11,077 nt of DNA from Candidatus Kappaea frigidicola (GCA_030765555.1 JAVCCI010000082.1:1-11077); one strand, 5' to 3'. Counted from the first letter of the stretch, positions 1 to 7,028 are shown. The notes: generated by a model not told the origin, from the sequence alone. Numbers and translations: made by a program.

Positions 1-42
1 TATTTAACATGTCTAATAGGCATATAATACGTGGAGGTAAAA

Positions 43-408
43 ATGGAATTTTTAATTTTTTTAGGTCTCTATTTTATAGTAGTAGGCGTAGTAATAATTT
101 TATTTCCTGATAAACTTAAGAAAAAGATTAGTCTCTTGCTATCCTGGAAAAACTATAAACCCTTAGGAGTAATTGCCGCTTTAGTGGGTCTCATCCTTTT
201 TATTGTTAGTGGCAGCAGTAAATTAGGACTTTTTGTAGTTTTAATAGGTATTCTCTCAGTAGCTAAGGGTTTATTCTTTATATTTGCGGCTCATGATAAA
301 GCTAAATTTGTTATTAACTGGAGCGTATCTTTAGCGGATGAATACTACCGTATTTGGGGTATAATTGCTTTTGCCATGGGCATACTTTTGATCTTCTCTG
401 TAGTTTAA
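43..408 (+). CDS. Small four-helix membrane protein with internal duplication, function unknown
   Basis: A 121-residue, strongly hydrophobic protein. I see four likely membrane helices at about residues 1-21, 40-57, 61-82 and 104-121. The two halves resemble each other: helix, short basic/aromatic linker, helix, with 'PLGVIAALVGLILFI' (40-54) matching 'IWGIIAFAMGILLIF' (104-118) at a spacing of 64 residues, so it probably arose by duplication of a two-helix unit. The ATG at 43 is chosen over the in-frame GTG at 31 because GGAGGT (33-38) sits just before it and overlaps the GTG. There is no signal peptide beyond helix 1 and there are no catalytic motifs. I do not recognise the family; a loose likeness to small DUF2065-type membrane proteins is only an impression. 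It is separated from the Fur gene by a promoter, so no functional link is implied. That it is a real gene is fairly sure; its function is unknown. Confidence 0.75.
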   Translation: MEFLIFLGLYFIVVGVVIILFPDKLKKKISLLLSWKNYKPLGVIAALVGLILFIVSGSSKLGLFVVLIGILSVAKGLFFIFAAHDKAKFVINWSVSLADEYYRIWGIIAFAMGILLIFSVV

Positions 409-425
409 TCCTTAAAAAAATAAAC

Positions 426-454
426 TTGACAGAAGAACTGTCTTCATGTATTAT
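426..454 (+). promoter_or_regulatory. Sigma-70-like promoter of the Fur-family gene
   Basis: TTGACA (426-431) is a perfect -35 box. TATTAT (449-454) is a 5/6 -10 box, and the spacer is exactly 17 bp. Transcription would start near 461, about 30 nt before the Fur ATG. Inside the spacer lies a small inverted repeat, GACAG-N5-CTGTC (428-432 / 438-442), which could be a second operator. This is the best-formed promoter upstream of region 2, so it may also feed the downstream metal-cluster operon by read-through. Confidence 0.75.
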
Positions 455-455
455 T

Positions 456-474
456 GTTAATGACAATCGTTTTC
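456..474 (+). promoter_or_regulatory. Fur-box-like operator over the transcription start
   Basis: The 19-mer GTTAATGACAATCGTTTTC matches the classical 19-bp Fur consensus (GATAATGATAATCATTATC) at 15 of 19 positions. It also contains a 7-1-7 box, TGACAAT-C-GTTTTCA (461-475). It begins two bases after the -10 box and covers the predicted start of transcription, the usual position for repression. The next gene encodes a Fur-family protein, so autoregulation is the simplest reading. Which metal is sensed (iron, zinc, manganese or peroxide via iron) cannot be decided from the site. Confidence 0.65.
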
Positions 475-490
475 AATAAGGAGATTATGT

Positions 491-937
491 ATGCAAGGTC
501 GCGGCAGATGGTTTCACGGAAGAATTAGAGGTTGCGGTTATCGCCTGACGCTTCCCCGCATGAAGATAGTTGAAGTGCTTAATTCATCAAAAGGCCATTT
601 AAGTGCTGAGGAAGTATTTTTAAAAGTTCATCAGATATATCCGGCTGTAGGTTTAACTACGATTTATAGGACTCTGGAAATGTTGGTTGCATCCGGTATT
701 GTTGGTAAAATTAATGCTGGAGACGGTAAAGCACGTTATGAATTTAAGAAAACTCCAGAAGAAGATCCGCATTTTCATCTTATATGTAAAAAATGTGGAA
801 ATATTATTAATGTCGAAGCTAATAAGGAATTAGATAAACATATAAATAAAGTAAAAGAAGAATACATAAAAAACTATGAATTCAAAGTTGATAATCTCCA
901 ACTTCGTTTTTATGGTTTATGTAAGAATTGTAAATGA
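491..937 (+). CDS. Fur-family metal-responsive transcriptional regulator
   Basis: A 148-residue Fur-superfamily repressor, expected to bind DNA as a dimer in the cytoplasm when loaded with metal. Residues 18-30 (RLTLPRMKIVEVL) and the recognition helix LTTIYRTLEMLV (55-66) form the winged-helix domain. The C-terminal half carries the metal motifs: HFHLICKKC (His94, His96, Cys99, Cys102) and the terminal Cys144/Cys147 pair, which together fit the structural four-Cys zinc site plus part of a regulatory site. The N-terminus before the helix is an unusual Arg/Gly-rich tail with a Cys at position 15. The start is fixed by AAGGAG (478-483), 7 nt before the ATG. It has its own promoter with a Fur-box-like site and lies upstream of a DUF5320/NifX/MinD cluster, which it probably regulates. 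Whether it is Fur, Zur, PerR or Mur cannot be told. Confidence 0.92.
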   Translation: MQGRGRWFHGRIRGCGYRLTLPRMKIVEVLNSSKGHLSAEEVFLKVHQIYPAVGLTTIYRTLEMLVASGIVGKINAGDGKARYEFKKTPEEDPHFHLICKKCGNIINVEANKELDKHINKVKEEYIKNYEFKVDNLQLRFYGLCKNCK

Positions 938-946
938 AATGATAAT

Positions 947-1003
947 TGAAGACAACTATATCCCCTGTACATTCTTTGAGAAGCAAAGAGTGGGGGATTA
1001 ACA
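947..1003 (+). repeat. Tandem upstream copy of hairpin 1 (period 63 bp)
   Basis: Nearly the same sequence occurs at 947-1001 and 1010-1064, offset by 63 bp. From 954 to 1001 the copies differ only at 990 (G versus A at 1053) and 999 (T versus A at 1062). Each copy folds as ATCCCC / GGGGAT outside and CATTCTTT / AAAGAATG inside, with a TGTA bulge on the left and the loop GAGAAGC. In this copy the outer arms are 960-965 / 993-998 and the inner arms 970-977 / 985-992. The change at 990 turns an A-T pair into a G-T wobble, so the fold survives. No T-run follows, so it is not a simple terminator. Unlike the second copy, it is not followed by the second hairpin. Confidence 0.8.
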
Positions 1004-1016
1004 AAAAGCTGAAGGT

Positions 1017-1116
1017 AACTATATCCCCTGTACATTCTTTGAGAAGCAAAGAATGGGGGATAAATTCGGGCAGATTACTTACATTCGCTTATGCTCTGTA
1101 AGTAATGCCCTCATTT
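1017..1116 (+). ncRNA. Two-hairpin structured leader A, upstream of the DUF5320 gene
   Basis: A candidate cis-acting RNA leader. Order of parts: AACT, TATCCC, hairpin 1 (outer arms 1023-1028 / 1056-1061, inner arms 1033-1040 / 1048-1055), the linker GGGATAAATTC, hairpin 2 (1068-1110), then TCATTTAA merging into the ribosome-binding site. Hairpin 2 has 4 bp (1068-1071 / 1107-1110), a two-base bulge (1072-1073), 10 bp (1074-1083 / 1097-1106) and a 13-nt loop, TTCGCTTATGCTC. The same layout recurs at 1895-1997 with compensatory base-pair changes. I do not recognise it as a known riboswitch or RNA family. The direction of control is unknown; the drawn fold leaves the AAGGAGG at 1117-1123 free. 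Confidence 0.7.
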
Positions 1117-1130
1117 AAGGAGGTTTAGTT

Positions 1131-1472
<342 letters not shown>

Positions 1473-1500
1473 GTTTAATAATTTAATATGGAGGATACCT

Positions 1501-1890
1501 ATGAAAACAGTTATTTCGACTGATTCTGAGCAGGTCGCTGAACATTTTGGCCGTTGTCCAGAATTCACGGTTGTGGAATATGCAGATGGTAAATTGATTA
1601 AAGAAGAAGTAATTGCTAATCCTGGTCATCATCCGGGCTATCTACCTGCTTTTTTTAAAGAAATGCATGCAGGAAGCATTGTTTGTGGCGGCATGGGTCA
1701 AAACGCAAAAATGCTTTTTGATGAAGCTCAGATAGAAACAATTACTGGTATTAGTTGTACTATTAAGGAAGCAATTGAGAAGCTCTTAAAGGGAGAGCTG
1801 AAGCCATCAGATAATGTTTGTGATCCTGGCGCGGGTAAAGGTTATGGCCTTGATAAAACTGAATGTGATCATGAAGAGTCAGAGGAATGA
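1501..1890 (+). CDS. NifX/NifB-domain protein (dinitrogenase Fe-Mo cofactor biosynthesis family), copy 1
   Basis: A 129-residue protein of the PF02579 fold, the family that includes NifX, NafY and the NifB C-terminal domain and that in nitrogen fixers binds iron-molybdenum cluster precursors. Visible motifs are HFGRC (15-19), a CGGMGQNA core (62-69) and the closing helix TIKEAIEKLLKGEL. It has more potential ligands than the second copy: Cys62, Cys86, Cys107 and a C-terminal Cys122-Asp-His124 in an acidic tail. GGAGG (1490-1494) lies 6 nt before the ATG. It follows the DUF5320 gene by 28 nt, so the two are probably co-transcribed. No nitrogenase genes are visible, so the name reflects the fold only; a carrier or sensor of an iron-sulfur or other metal cluster is the inferred role. 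Confidence 0.88.
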   Translation: MKTVISTDSEQVAEHFGRCPEFTVVEYADGKLIKEEVIANPGHHPGYLPAFFKEMHAGSIVCGGMGQNAKMLFDEAQIETITGISCTIKEAIEKLLKGELKPSDNVCDPGAGKGYGLDKTECDHEESEE

Positions 1891-1894
1891 AATA

Positions 1895-1997
1895 AACTCA
1901 TTATCCCGCTTGTTTCCCTGCGGAAAACAGACAGCGGGATTAATTCGCACTTATCAGTTATGTTCACTTTTGTTCCATAACTGATGTGCTCATTAAA
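1895..1997 (+). ncRNA. Two-hairpin structured leader B, upstream of the second NifX-type gene
   Basis: The second instance of the leader seen at 1017-1116, starting 4 nt after the previous stop codon. Parts: AACT, TATCCC, hairpin 1 (outer arms 1903-1910 / 1933-1940, inner arms 1911-1917 / 1922-1929 with one bulged A, loop CTGC), the linker GGGATTAATTC, hairpin 2 (1947-1989), then TCATTAAA and the ribosome-binding site. Hairpin 2 has 4 bp (1947-1950 / 1986-1989), a TT bulge, 10 bp (1953-1962 / 1976-1985) and a 13-nt loop, TTCACTTTTGTTC. Hairpin 2 has the same length as in leader A, with no gaps. Six pairs differ and all six keep Watson-Crick pairing. Hairpin 1 matches in position and in its flanks but not base for base. 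Confidence 0.7.
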
Positions 1998-2010
1998 AAG
2001 GAGAAGAAAC

Positions 2011-2385
2011 ATGAAAGTAGCAATGAGTTCTACAGGTGATAATTTAGATGCTCAAATAGATGCACGGTTTGGCCGATGTCGATATTTTCTTTTTGTAGAT
2101 ACAGATAGCATGGAATTTGAGGCTGTTGATAATGCCAATATCGCTTCAGCCGGTGGAGCCGGAATCAGATCCGCTCAGTTAATAGCTGATAAGGAAGCTC
2201 AAGTTCTTTTGACCGGTAATGTAGGTCCTAATGCCTTTGATGTATTAAGCGCTGCGGGAATAAAAGTTTATAGCGGATTATCAGGTTCTATAAAAGAAGC
2301 TATAGAGAAATTAAAGAATGGTCAATTAAATGAAACCAGTGGTCCTGATGTGGGGAATAAGTTTGGATTTGGAGGCAATAAGTAA
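2011..2385 (+). CDS. NifX/NifB-domain protein, copy 2
   Basis: A 124-residue PF02579-family protein, with RFGRC near residue 19, a Gly-rich core (GGAGIRSAQLIADK), LTGNVGPNAF and the helix SIKEAIEKLKNGQL. This pattern matches the small stand-alone NifX-like proteins common in methanogens and other anaerobes. The ATG at 2011 is chosen over an in-frame ATG at 1984: AAGGAG (1998-2003) lies 7 nt before 2011, while the 1984 start falls inside the right arm of the leader hairpin and would add a basic tail foreign to the family. It has fewer cysteines than copy 1 and ends in a Gly/Asn/Lys tail. The two copies are diverged paralogues, so they probably do different jobs, for example carrier and partner, though this is inference. 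Confidence 0.88.
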   Translation: MKVAMSSTGDNLDAQIDARFGRCRYFLFVDTDSMEFEAVDNANIASAGGAGIRSAQLIADKEAQVLLTGNVGPNAFDVLSAAGIKVYSGLSGSIKEAIEKLKNGQLNETSGPDVGNKFGFGGNK

Positions 2386-2988
2386 TTGGAAGCTAAGTTA
2401 GAAGAGAATCATAAGCGCTATTTAGAAAGATTAGAAAAATCCAGAAACTTTGGCTATGATCATTTAAAAGTACGCCATGATATTTTAAAAGAAGTTCTAC
2501 CTCTTTCTGGAGTTATCGCTGATATAGGAGCTGGCAAAGGACATATGAGCCTGGCTTTAGCAAGTGCTGGTTATAATATTGAGAGTATTGATATATCGTC
2601 TGAAGAGCAGGAATTTGCCCGGCTCAATTTGAGCTATTATGGTGTAGTTGAAAGAGTAAAATTTCATATAGCTGATGCCCAGAAACTTTTCTATGAGGAC
2701 AACACAGTTGATTATCTGTTTTGCGTTTGTGTAATTCATCATATTCAAAATTACAGAAAAGTACTCGATGAATTTTTTAGAGTTGTTAAGCCCGAAGGGA
2801 AAATAGTAATATCTGATTTTTCTATTAAGGGCTTGGAACTCATTGCCCAGATGCATAAATCTGAAGGTAGAACGCATGAATCAACTATTGAGAGTTTATG
2901 TGATGTTGAGGCTTATTTAAATGAAAAGAATAAACAATTTAAAAAAATAAATCAAAATCATCAGGATACTCTGATAATTACCACTTAG
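2386..2988 (+). CDS. Class I SAM-dependent methyltransferase
   Basis: A 200-residue Rossmann-fold methyltransferase. Motif I is IADIGAGKGHMSLALA (Asp46, Gly48, Gly50, Gly52), the acidic end of strand 2 is IESIDIS (Asp69), then IADAQKLFYEDNTVDYLF and the helix after strand 4 (CVIHHI), then 'VVKPEGKIVISDFS'. The likely start is TTG, directly after the stop of the previous gene, with GGAGG (2371-2375) 10 nt upstream; no better ATG lies before motif I. The substrate cannot be read from the sequence. It resembles small-molecule methyltransferases of the UbiE/arsenite type, and such genes recur beside NifX and MinD genes in anaerobes. It lies inside the operon, between the NifX genes and the MinD fusion. 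Confidence 0.85.
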   Translation: MEAKLEENHKRYLERLEKSRNFGYDHLKVRHDILKEVLPLSGVIADIGAGKGHMSLALASAGYNIESIDISSEEQEFARLNLSYYGVVERVKFHIADAQKLFYEDNTVDYLFCVCVIHHIQNYRKVLDEFFRVVKPEGKIVISDFSIKGLELIAQMHKSEGRTHESTIESLCDVEAYLNEKNKQFKKINQNHQDTLIITT

Positions 2989-3000
2989 GATTAAAAGATC

Positions 3001-4836
3001 ATGAAAACAAATTTAAAAATAGCTATATCTAGCGGTAAAGGTGGGACTGGCAAAACTTTTGTATCTACTAATCTGGCCTATGTCCTATCAACAAAAGGAA
3101 ATAAGGTTAATTATTTGGATTGTGATGTAGAAGAACCTAATGGCCATTTATTCCTTCAACCTAAAATAGATAATGAAGAAAAAATAAATATAATGGCTCC
3201 GGCTGAAATTGATGCTGCAAAGTGTACTAATTGCCGAAAATGCATTGAGGCTTGCGCTTTTAATGCTATCGCTTCAGTTAAGGATAAAATGCTTATTTTT
3301 AAGCAGCTTTGCCATGCTTGTGGAGCTTGTAAGATAGCTTGCCCTGAAAATGCCATTATTTTTAAAGAGAGAGAAATCGGCAGTGTTAAGACGGGCAAAG
3401 CTGATAAAGTAAACATAAGTTATGGTGAGTTAAAGACGGGTGAAGGGGCCATGACTCCTCGACTGATTAAGAAAGTTAAAAATCATATAGACCCAGAAGC
3501 TATTAACTTTATTGATACGGCTCCTGGGACTTCATGTCCGGTTGTTGAAGCTATCTCTGAAGTTGATTTAGTAATTTTAGTAACTGATCCGACTCCCTTT
3601 GGAATTAATGATTTGAAACTCTCAGTTGATATGTGCCGTATGGTTGGTCATGAGCCTGTTATTTTAGTAAATAGAGCCGACTATAAAAATAACGATTTGC
3701 AGGATTATTGCAAACAAGAAAAATTAAATATTATTGGTGAAATTCCTGATGAGAGAAAAATTGCCGAATTATATTCTGAAGGTGAAATAGTTACCCGGCA
3801 CTTAGAAGAATACAAAAGTTTATTTTTAGAAATTGCCGATAGAATTATTGCAAAAGCTCAACTAAAGATAATGCCTCAAGCAGTAACTAACATTCAAAAA
3901 GGAAATTTAAAAAATACACTTTCAGCCTTACCAGCCCAGGCAGAAATTCCCCAAAGTAATTATAAAGAAATTGTGATTATCAGCGGTAAGGGTGGCACGG
4001 GTAAAACAACAATTACGGGTGCCTTTGTGAGCTTAGCTAATAACTTACTTATAACTGATTGTGATGTTGATGCGGCTGATTTACATATTCTTTTATCTCC
4101 TGATATGAAAGAGGGTTATTTATTTTCAGGCGGAAAGAGAGCTAGAATTAATCCTAGTAAATGTATTGGTTGTGGCAAATGCTACGACGTTTGTAAGTTT
4201 TCAGCCATAAAGAAAGAAGATAAAAATTTTTCTGTTGAAGCACTTAGCTGTGAAGGATGTTATGCTTGTTCTTTGGTTTGTCCGGCTGATGCGATTGAAT
4301 TAAAAGAGGCAGTAAACGGAGAGCTCTACATTGCTAAAAGCCGCTTTGGAAATATGGTGCACGCAAAACTATATGCAGCTGAAGAAAATTCAGGTAAATT
4401 AGTCAGTCTTATTAGGCAGATAGCCAGAGATAGAGTAGCTGATAGTAGTATTAAGCTATCTTTAAATGATGGTGCTCCGGGTACTGGTTGTCCGGTTATT
4501 GCGTCAATAGTGGGTGCCGATTATGCTGTAGTTGTAACTGAACCTACGGTTTCTGGTATTCATGATGCCAAAAGAGTTTTTGAATTATGTTCTTTTTTTA
4601 ATATTAAGGTAGGTTTAATAATTAATAAAAGTGATATTAATCTAAATAAGGCCACAGAATTAGAGCAAGTGGCTTTAGAATGCAAGGTAGATTTACTGGG
4701 TATGGTTCCTTATGATAAAAGCACCACAGAAGCTCAGATGCAAAATAAAACATTAATAGAGTATGATAAAGCTTCACCTGCCTCACTTGCAGTTATTGAA
4801 ATTTGGAAAACCTTAACTCAAAAAGTAAAATTATGA
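3001..4836 (+). CDS. Fused double MinD-type ATPase with two inserted 2x[4Fe-4S] ferredoxin domains
   Basis: A 611-residue soluble protein made of two similar halves. Half 1: deviant Walker A SGKGGTGKT (11-19), ferredoxin insert with Cys75/78/81/85 and Cys104/107/110/114, then DTAPGTSCP (172-180) and the MinD core to about residue 285. A linker of about 35 residues follows. Half 2: Walker A SGKGGTGKT (328-336), Cys388/391/394/398 and Cys417/420/423/427, then a GAPGTGCP motif (491-498). Each insert has the spacing for two [4Fe-4S] clusters, so the chain could hold four. In most relatives I know of, these are two neighbouring genes that pair up; here they are one chain, a ready-made pseudo-dimer. 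The presumed role is ATP-driven iron-sulfur or metal-cluster transfer, as for Mrp/NBP35-type ATPases. AGGA (2987-2990) is a weak ribosome-binding site 10 nt upstream. Confidence 0.92.
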   Translation: MKTNLKIAISSGKGGTGKTFVSTNLAYVLSTKGNKVNYLDCDVEEPNGHLFLQPKIDNEEKINIMAPAEIDAAKCTNCRKCIEACAFNAIASVKDKMLIFKQLCHACGACKIACPENAIIFKEREIGSVKTGKADKVNISYGELKTGEGAMTPRLIKKVKNHIDPEAINFIDTAPGTSCPVVEAISEVDLVILVTDPTPFGINDLKLSVDMCRMVGHEPVILVNRADYKNNDLQDYCKQEKLNIIGEIPDERKIAELYSEGEIVTRHLEEYKSLFLEIADRIIAKAQLKIMPQAVTNIQKGNLKNTLSALPAQAEIPQSNYKEIVIISGKGGTGKTTITGAFVSLANNLLITDCDVDAADLHILLSPDMKEGYLFSGGKRARINPSKCIGCGKCYDVCKFSAIKKEDKNFSVEALSCEGCYACSLVCPADAIELKEAVNGELYIAKSRFGNMVHAKLYAAEENSGKLVSLIRQIARDRVADSSIKLSLNDGAPGTGCPVIASIVGADYAVVVTEPTVSGIHDAKRVFELCSFFNIKVGLIINKSDINLNKATELEQVALECKVDLLGMVPYDKSTTEAQMQNKTLIEYDKASPASLAVIEIWKTLTQKVKL

Positions 4837-5693
4837 AAACTAATACTAGCTGTATTCCCTGTTTTTTAAGGCAGGCTAATGAAACTTTAGATAGAATTAA
4901 CATATCTGAAAGTGAAAAAAAAGTTATTTTGAAAGCTGTCAATGAAGCTATCTCTAAAGTTCCCTTTGATAAAAGTCCGCCTCATATAGCTAGAGAGATA
5001 TATAAAGTTATTACCTCTTTGACGGGAGTTGCTGACCCTTATAAAAAAGAGAAGGATCACGCTAATAAAGTAGTTTTAGAACTTTACTCTGAATTAAAAG
5101 AAAGAATAGCTAAGGCTGATGACCCATTATTTGAAGCTTTGCGTCTAGCTGCTATCGGCAATATTATAGATTTAGGAGCTAAGTCTAGTTTTAATCTTGA
5201 AGATGAATTGAGAGAAGATTTAAACACTAAGTTTAAAATATTTGATTTTGAGGATTTTAAAAAAGGTCTCGATAAAGCTCAAAGCATACTTTATATATCA
5301 GATAATACAGGAGAAATTGTTTTTGATAAGCTATTGATTGAAGAGATAAAAAAGCCGGTTGTCCTGGCAGTAAGAGGAAAGCCAGCTATAAATGATGCGA
5401 CTCTAGAGGATGCTCTTGACTGTGGATTAGATGAGGTTGCTAAGGTAATTTCCAGCGGTTCAGATGGCCCAGCTGCTATTTTAGATAGCTGTAGTAAAGA
5501 GTTTTTAGATATATTTAATACAGCTGATTTTATTATTAGCAAAGGTCAGGGTAATTTTGAGGAGCTATGCGATAGAGATGAAGATATATTTTTTATATTT
5601 AAAGCTAAATGTCCGGCAGTTGCTGAGCATTTAGGAGTTGACGTTGGGGATATGATATTAAGCTATAAAACACATAAAAAAAATGAAAATTAG
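4833..5693 (+). CDS. DUF89 / ARMT1-like protein, CxxC archaeal-type subfamily
   Basis: A 286-residue protein of the DUF89 family, metal-dependent phosphatases proposed to clear damaged sugar phosphates and related metabolites. The N-terminal Cys7-x-x-Cys10 (SCIPC) marks the shorter archaeal/bacterial subfamily. Active-site motifs are ISDNTGE (156-161, with Asp157 and Asn158 expected to bind metal), VRGKPAINDAT (180-190) and SKGQGNFE (236-243). GNIIDLG (109-115) is also conserved in the family. The ATG overlaps the MinD stop codon (ATGA, 4833-4836), a sign of translational coupling, and this start puts the CxxC at the family's usual place; an upstream in-frame TTG at 4803 is not needed. The substrate is unknown. 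Its tight link to the MinD fusion suggests a role in the same cluster pathway. Confidence 0.85.
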   Translation: MKTNTSCIPCFLRQANETLDRINISESEKKVILKAVNEAISKVPFDKSPPHIAREIYKVITSLTGVADPYKKEKDHANKVVLELYSELKERIAKADDPLFEALRLAAIGNIIDLGAKSSFNLEDELREDLNTKFKIFDFEDFKKGLDKAQSILYISDNTGEIVFDKLLIEEIKKPVVLAVRGKPAINDATLEDALDCGLDEVAKVISSGSDGPAAILDSCSKEFLDIFNTADFIISKGQGNFEELCDRDEDIFFIFKAKCPAVAEHLGVDVGDMILSYKTHKKNEN

Positions 5694-6399
5694 AATATTA
5701 GCTGATAATTATACATTTGATAAGAAATTTAAAGAGTGCTGGGGCTTCTCAGTACTTATAAATGATGATATTTTATTTGATACAGCTGATAGCCCTGAAA
5801 CCTTTTTGCATAATGTGCAGATGATGAATATAGATCTTTCTTTAATTAAAAAAGTTGTTATTTCTCATGATCATTGGGATCATGTTGGTGGGCTTGAGGC
5901 TTTATTTAAAGAAAATTCTAATGTTTTGCTTTATGGTTTGAAAGGTTTTTCTGATGATTTTAGAGAGCGGGCGGTAAAGTGCAATATCAAATTAATTGAA
6001 AATGAAGATTTTAGTGAAATAGATAAGGGAATTTTCACAAGTGAGCCATTTAAAACTACATACAAACAAAGTCAATTAGTTGAACAGGCTTTGATTTTAA
6101 AAATCAGCAAAGGTCTTGTGATCATTCTAGGTTGTGCTCATCCAGGTGTGATTCAAATGACAGAAGCTATTAAAAAGCATTTTAATGATAAAATATACTG
6201 CGTTATGGGTGGTTTTCATCTGGAATCTAAAACAGAAAATGAAATCAAAGATATAGCCTCAAAGCTCCAAAAATTAGGTGTTTGTAAAATTGCTCCCACT
6301 CATTGTACGGGCCAAAAGGCAATTGATTTATTCTCTAAATTATATAGTGATAACTTTTTACGTCTTAAAACCGGCCTTGAAATTGAAGTCCAATTTTAA
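5683..6399 (+). CDS. Metallo-beta-lactamase-fold hydrolase (MJ0301 / dihydropterin-RFAP-synthase-like)
   Basis: A 238-residue cytoplasmic MBL-fold protein. The metal-binding signature HDHWDH spans residues 62-67 (His62, His64, Asp66, His67), with LFDTA (31-35) before it. GCAHPG (150-155), GGFHL (176-180) and THCTG (206-210) supply the remaining ligands and match the MJ0301-like group, once proposed to make a methanopterin precursor (ribofuranosylaminobenzene phosphate chemistry). In bacteria this group is usually of unknown substrate. The start overlaps the end of the DUF89 gene by 11 nt and has no clear ribosome-binding site, so translation is probably coupled. It is the last gene of the cluster. 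The fold is certain; the pterin assignment is only a family label. Confidence 0.88.
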   Translation: MKIRILADNYTFDKKFKECWGFSVLINDDILFDTADSPETFLHNVQMMNIDLSLIKKVVISHDHWDHVGGLEALFKENSNVLLYGLKGFSDDFRERAVKCNIKLIENEDFSEIDKGIFTSEPFKTTYKQSQLVEQALILKISKGLVIILGCAHPGVIQMTEAIKKHFNDKIYCVMGGFHLESKTENEIKDIASKLQKLGVCKIAPTHCTGQKAIDLFSKLYSDNFLRLKTGLEIEVQF

Positions 6400-6407
6400 A
6401 AAATAAC

Positions 6408-6436
6408 TTGCAATTATTATTCTATTCGTGTAAAAA
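6408..6436 (+). promoter_or_regulatory. Possible promoter, near-leaderless start of the PIN gene
   Basis: TTGCAA (6408-6413) and TAAAAA (6431-6436) are separated by 17 bp. Both are 4/6 matches, so this is a weak call in an AT-rich stretch. If right, transcription starts near 6443, only about 3 nt before the ATG at 6446, and that ATG has no Shine-Dalgarno site. The two facts agree with a nearly leaderless mRNA. Confidence 0.35.
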
Positions 6437-6445
6437 TAGTCTTCA

Positions 6446-7018
6446 ATGAAGAAGGAACGTTTTGTATTAGATACGAGTGTGTTTGTTAATCCGGAGTCAA
6501 AATATAAATTCGGACGCAAGCCGACTACTGCTTTTTTGAATTTTCTTAAGCTGGCAGAGAAGTCAAAGGAATACAGTTTCTACATGCCTCCTTCTATATA
6601 TGCTGAACTGATGAATTTTATTAATTCAAGCAAGATACCAGCGAAGCTTTCATTGGTAATCCATAAAAAAGCTCCTAAAAAGTATGAATTAAGTTTGCCA
6701 GCTTTATTCCTTTATGAATTAGTTGATGATATGCGAAAGAGAGTTGATAAGGGTTTGCGTTTGGCTGAGAAGGGGATTCGTCAAGCTAAAGACGCGAAGA
6801 AGATAGATGAAGTGATAAAAAGAATAAGGCATGATTATCGTACAGCCTTAAGGACAGATACTATAGATTCTAAAGAAGATGTAGACTTGATTCTTTTAGC
6901 CAAAGAATTAAAAGCAACTTTGATTAGTGTTGATAATGGAGCAATTTTGTGGGCCCATAAACTGGGTATTAAATGTCGTGAAGCCAAAGAGCTTAAAAGT
7001 TTATTAAAAAAAGTGTAA
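6446..7018 (+). CDS. RNA ligase partner protein, PIN domain (COG1458 / MJ_0950 family)
   Basis: A 190-residue protein. The opening RFVLDTSVFVNPE, then the YMPPSIYAELM block (46-56), YELVDDMRKRVDKGLRLAE, and DSKEDVDLILLAKEL followed by LISVDNG are the recognisable blocks of the 'RNA ligase partner' family. The PIN-type acidic residues are Asp9, Glu54, Asp145/Asp147 and Asp163. PIN domains are usually metal-dependent RNases. Family members usually sit next to an ATP-dependent RNA ligase of the Pab1020 type, but no ligase gene is in this window. The ATG lacks a ribosome-binding site. The next gene follows its stop codon after 10 nt, so the two form an operon. The family call is firm; the biochemical activity is not established. 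Confidence 0.85.
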   Translation: MKKERFVLDTSVFVNPESKYKFGRKPTTAFLNFLKLAEKSKEYSFYMPPSIYAELMNFINSSKIPAKLSLVIHKKAPKKYELSLPALFLYELVDDMRKRVDKGLRLAEKGIRQAKDAKKIDEVIKRIRHDYRTALRTDTIDSKEDVDLILLAKELKATLISVDNGAILWAHKLGIKCREAKELKSLLKKV

Positions 7019-7028
7019 GGAGTAAATC

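Noticed and set aside
23..28. TATAAT as the promoter of the first gene
   Set aside because: The start of transcription would fall inside the GGAGGT ribosome-binding site, and the -35 region at the window edge does not match.
960..1061. The two hairpins after the Fur gene taken as rho-independent terminators
   Set aside because: The stems are long but neither is followed by a T-run; the bases after them are ATTAACAAAA and ATAAATTC.
947..1064. Two-unit direct repeat read as the start of a CRISPR array
   Set aside because: Only two units, with repeats of about 55 bp and a gap of about 8 bp; the repeats are themselves long hairpins with no spacer-like unique segments, and no cas genes are near.
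1984..2010. Upstream ATG at 1984 as the start of the second NifX-type protein
   Set aside because: It lies in the stem of the leader hairpin, has no ribosome-binding site, and the extra residues are just the translated Shine-Dalgarno region; ATG 2011 has AAGGAG at 7 nt.
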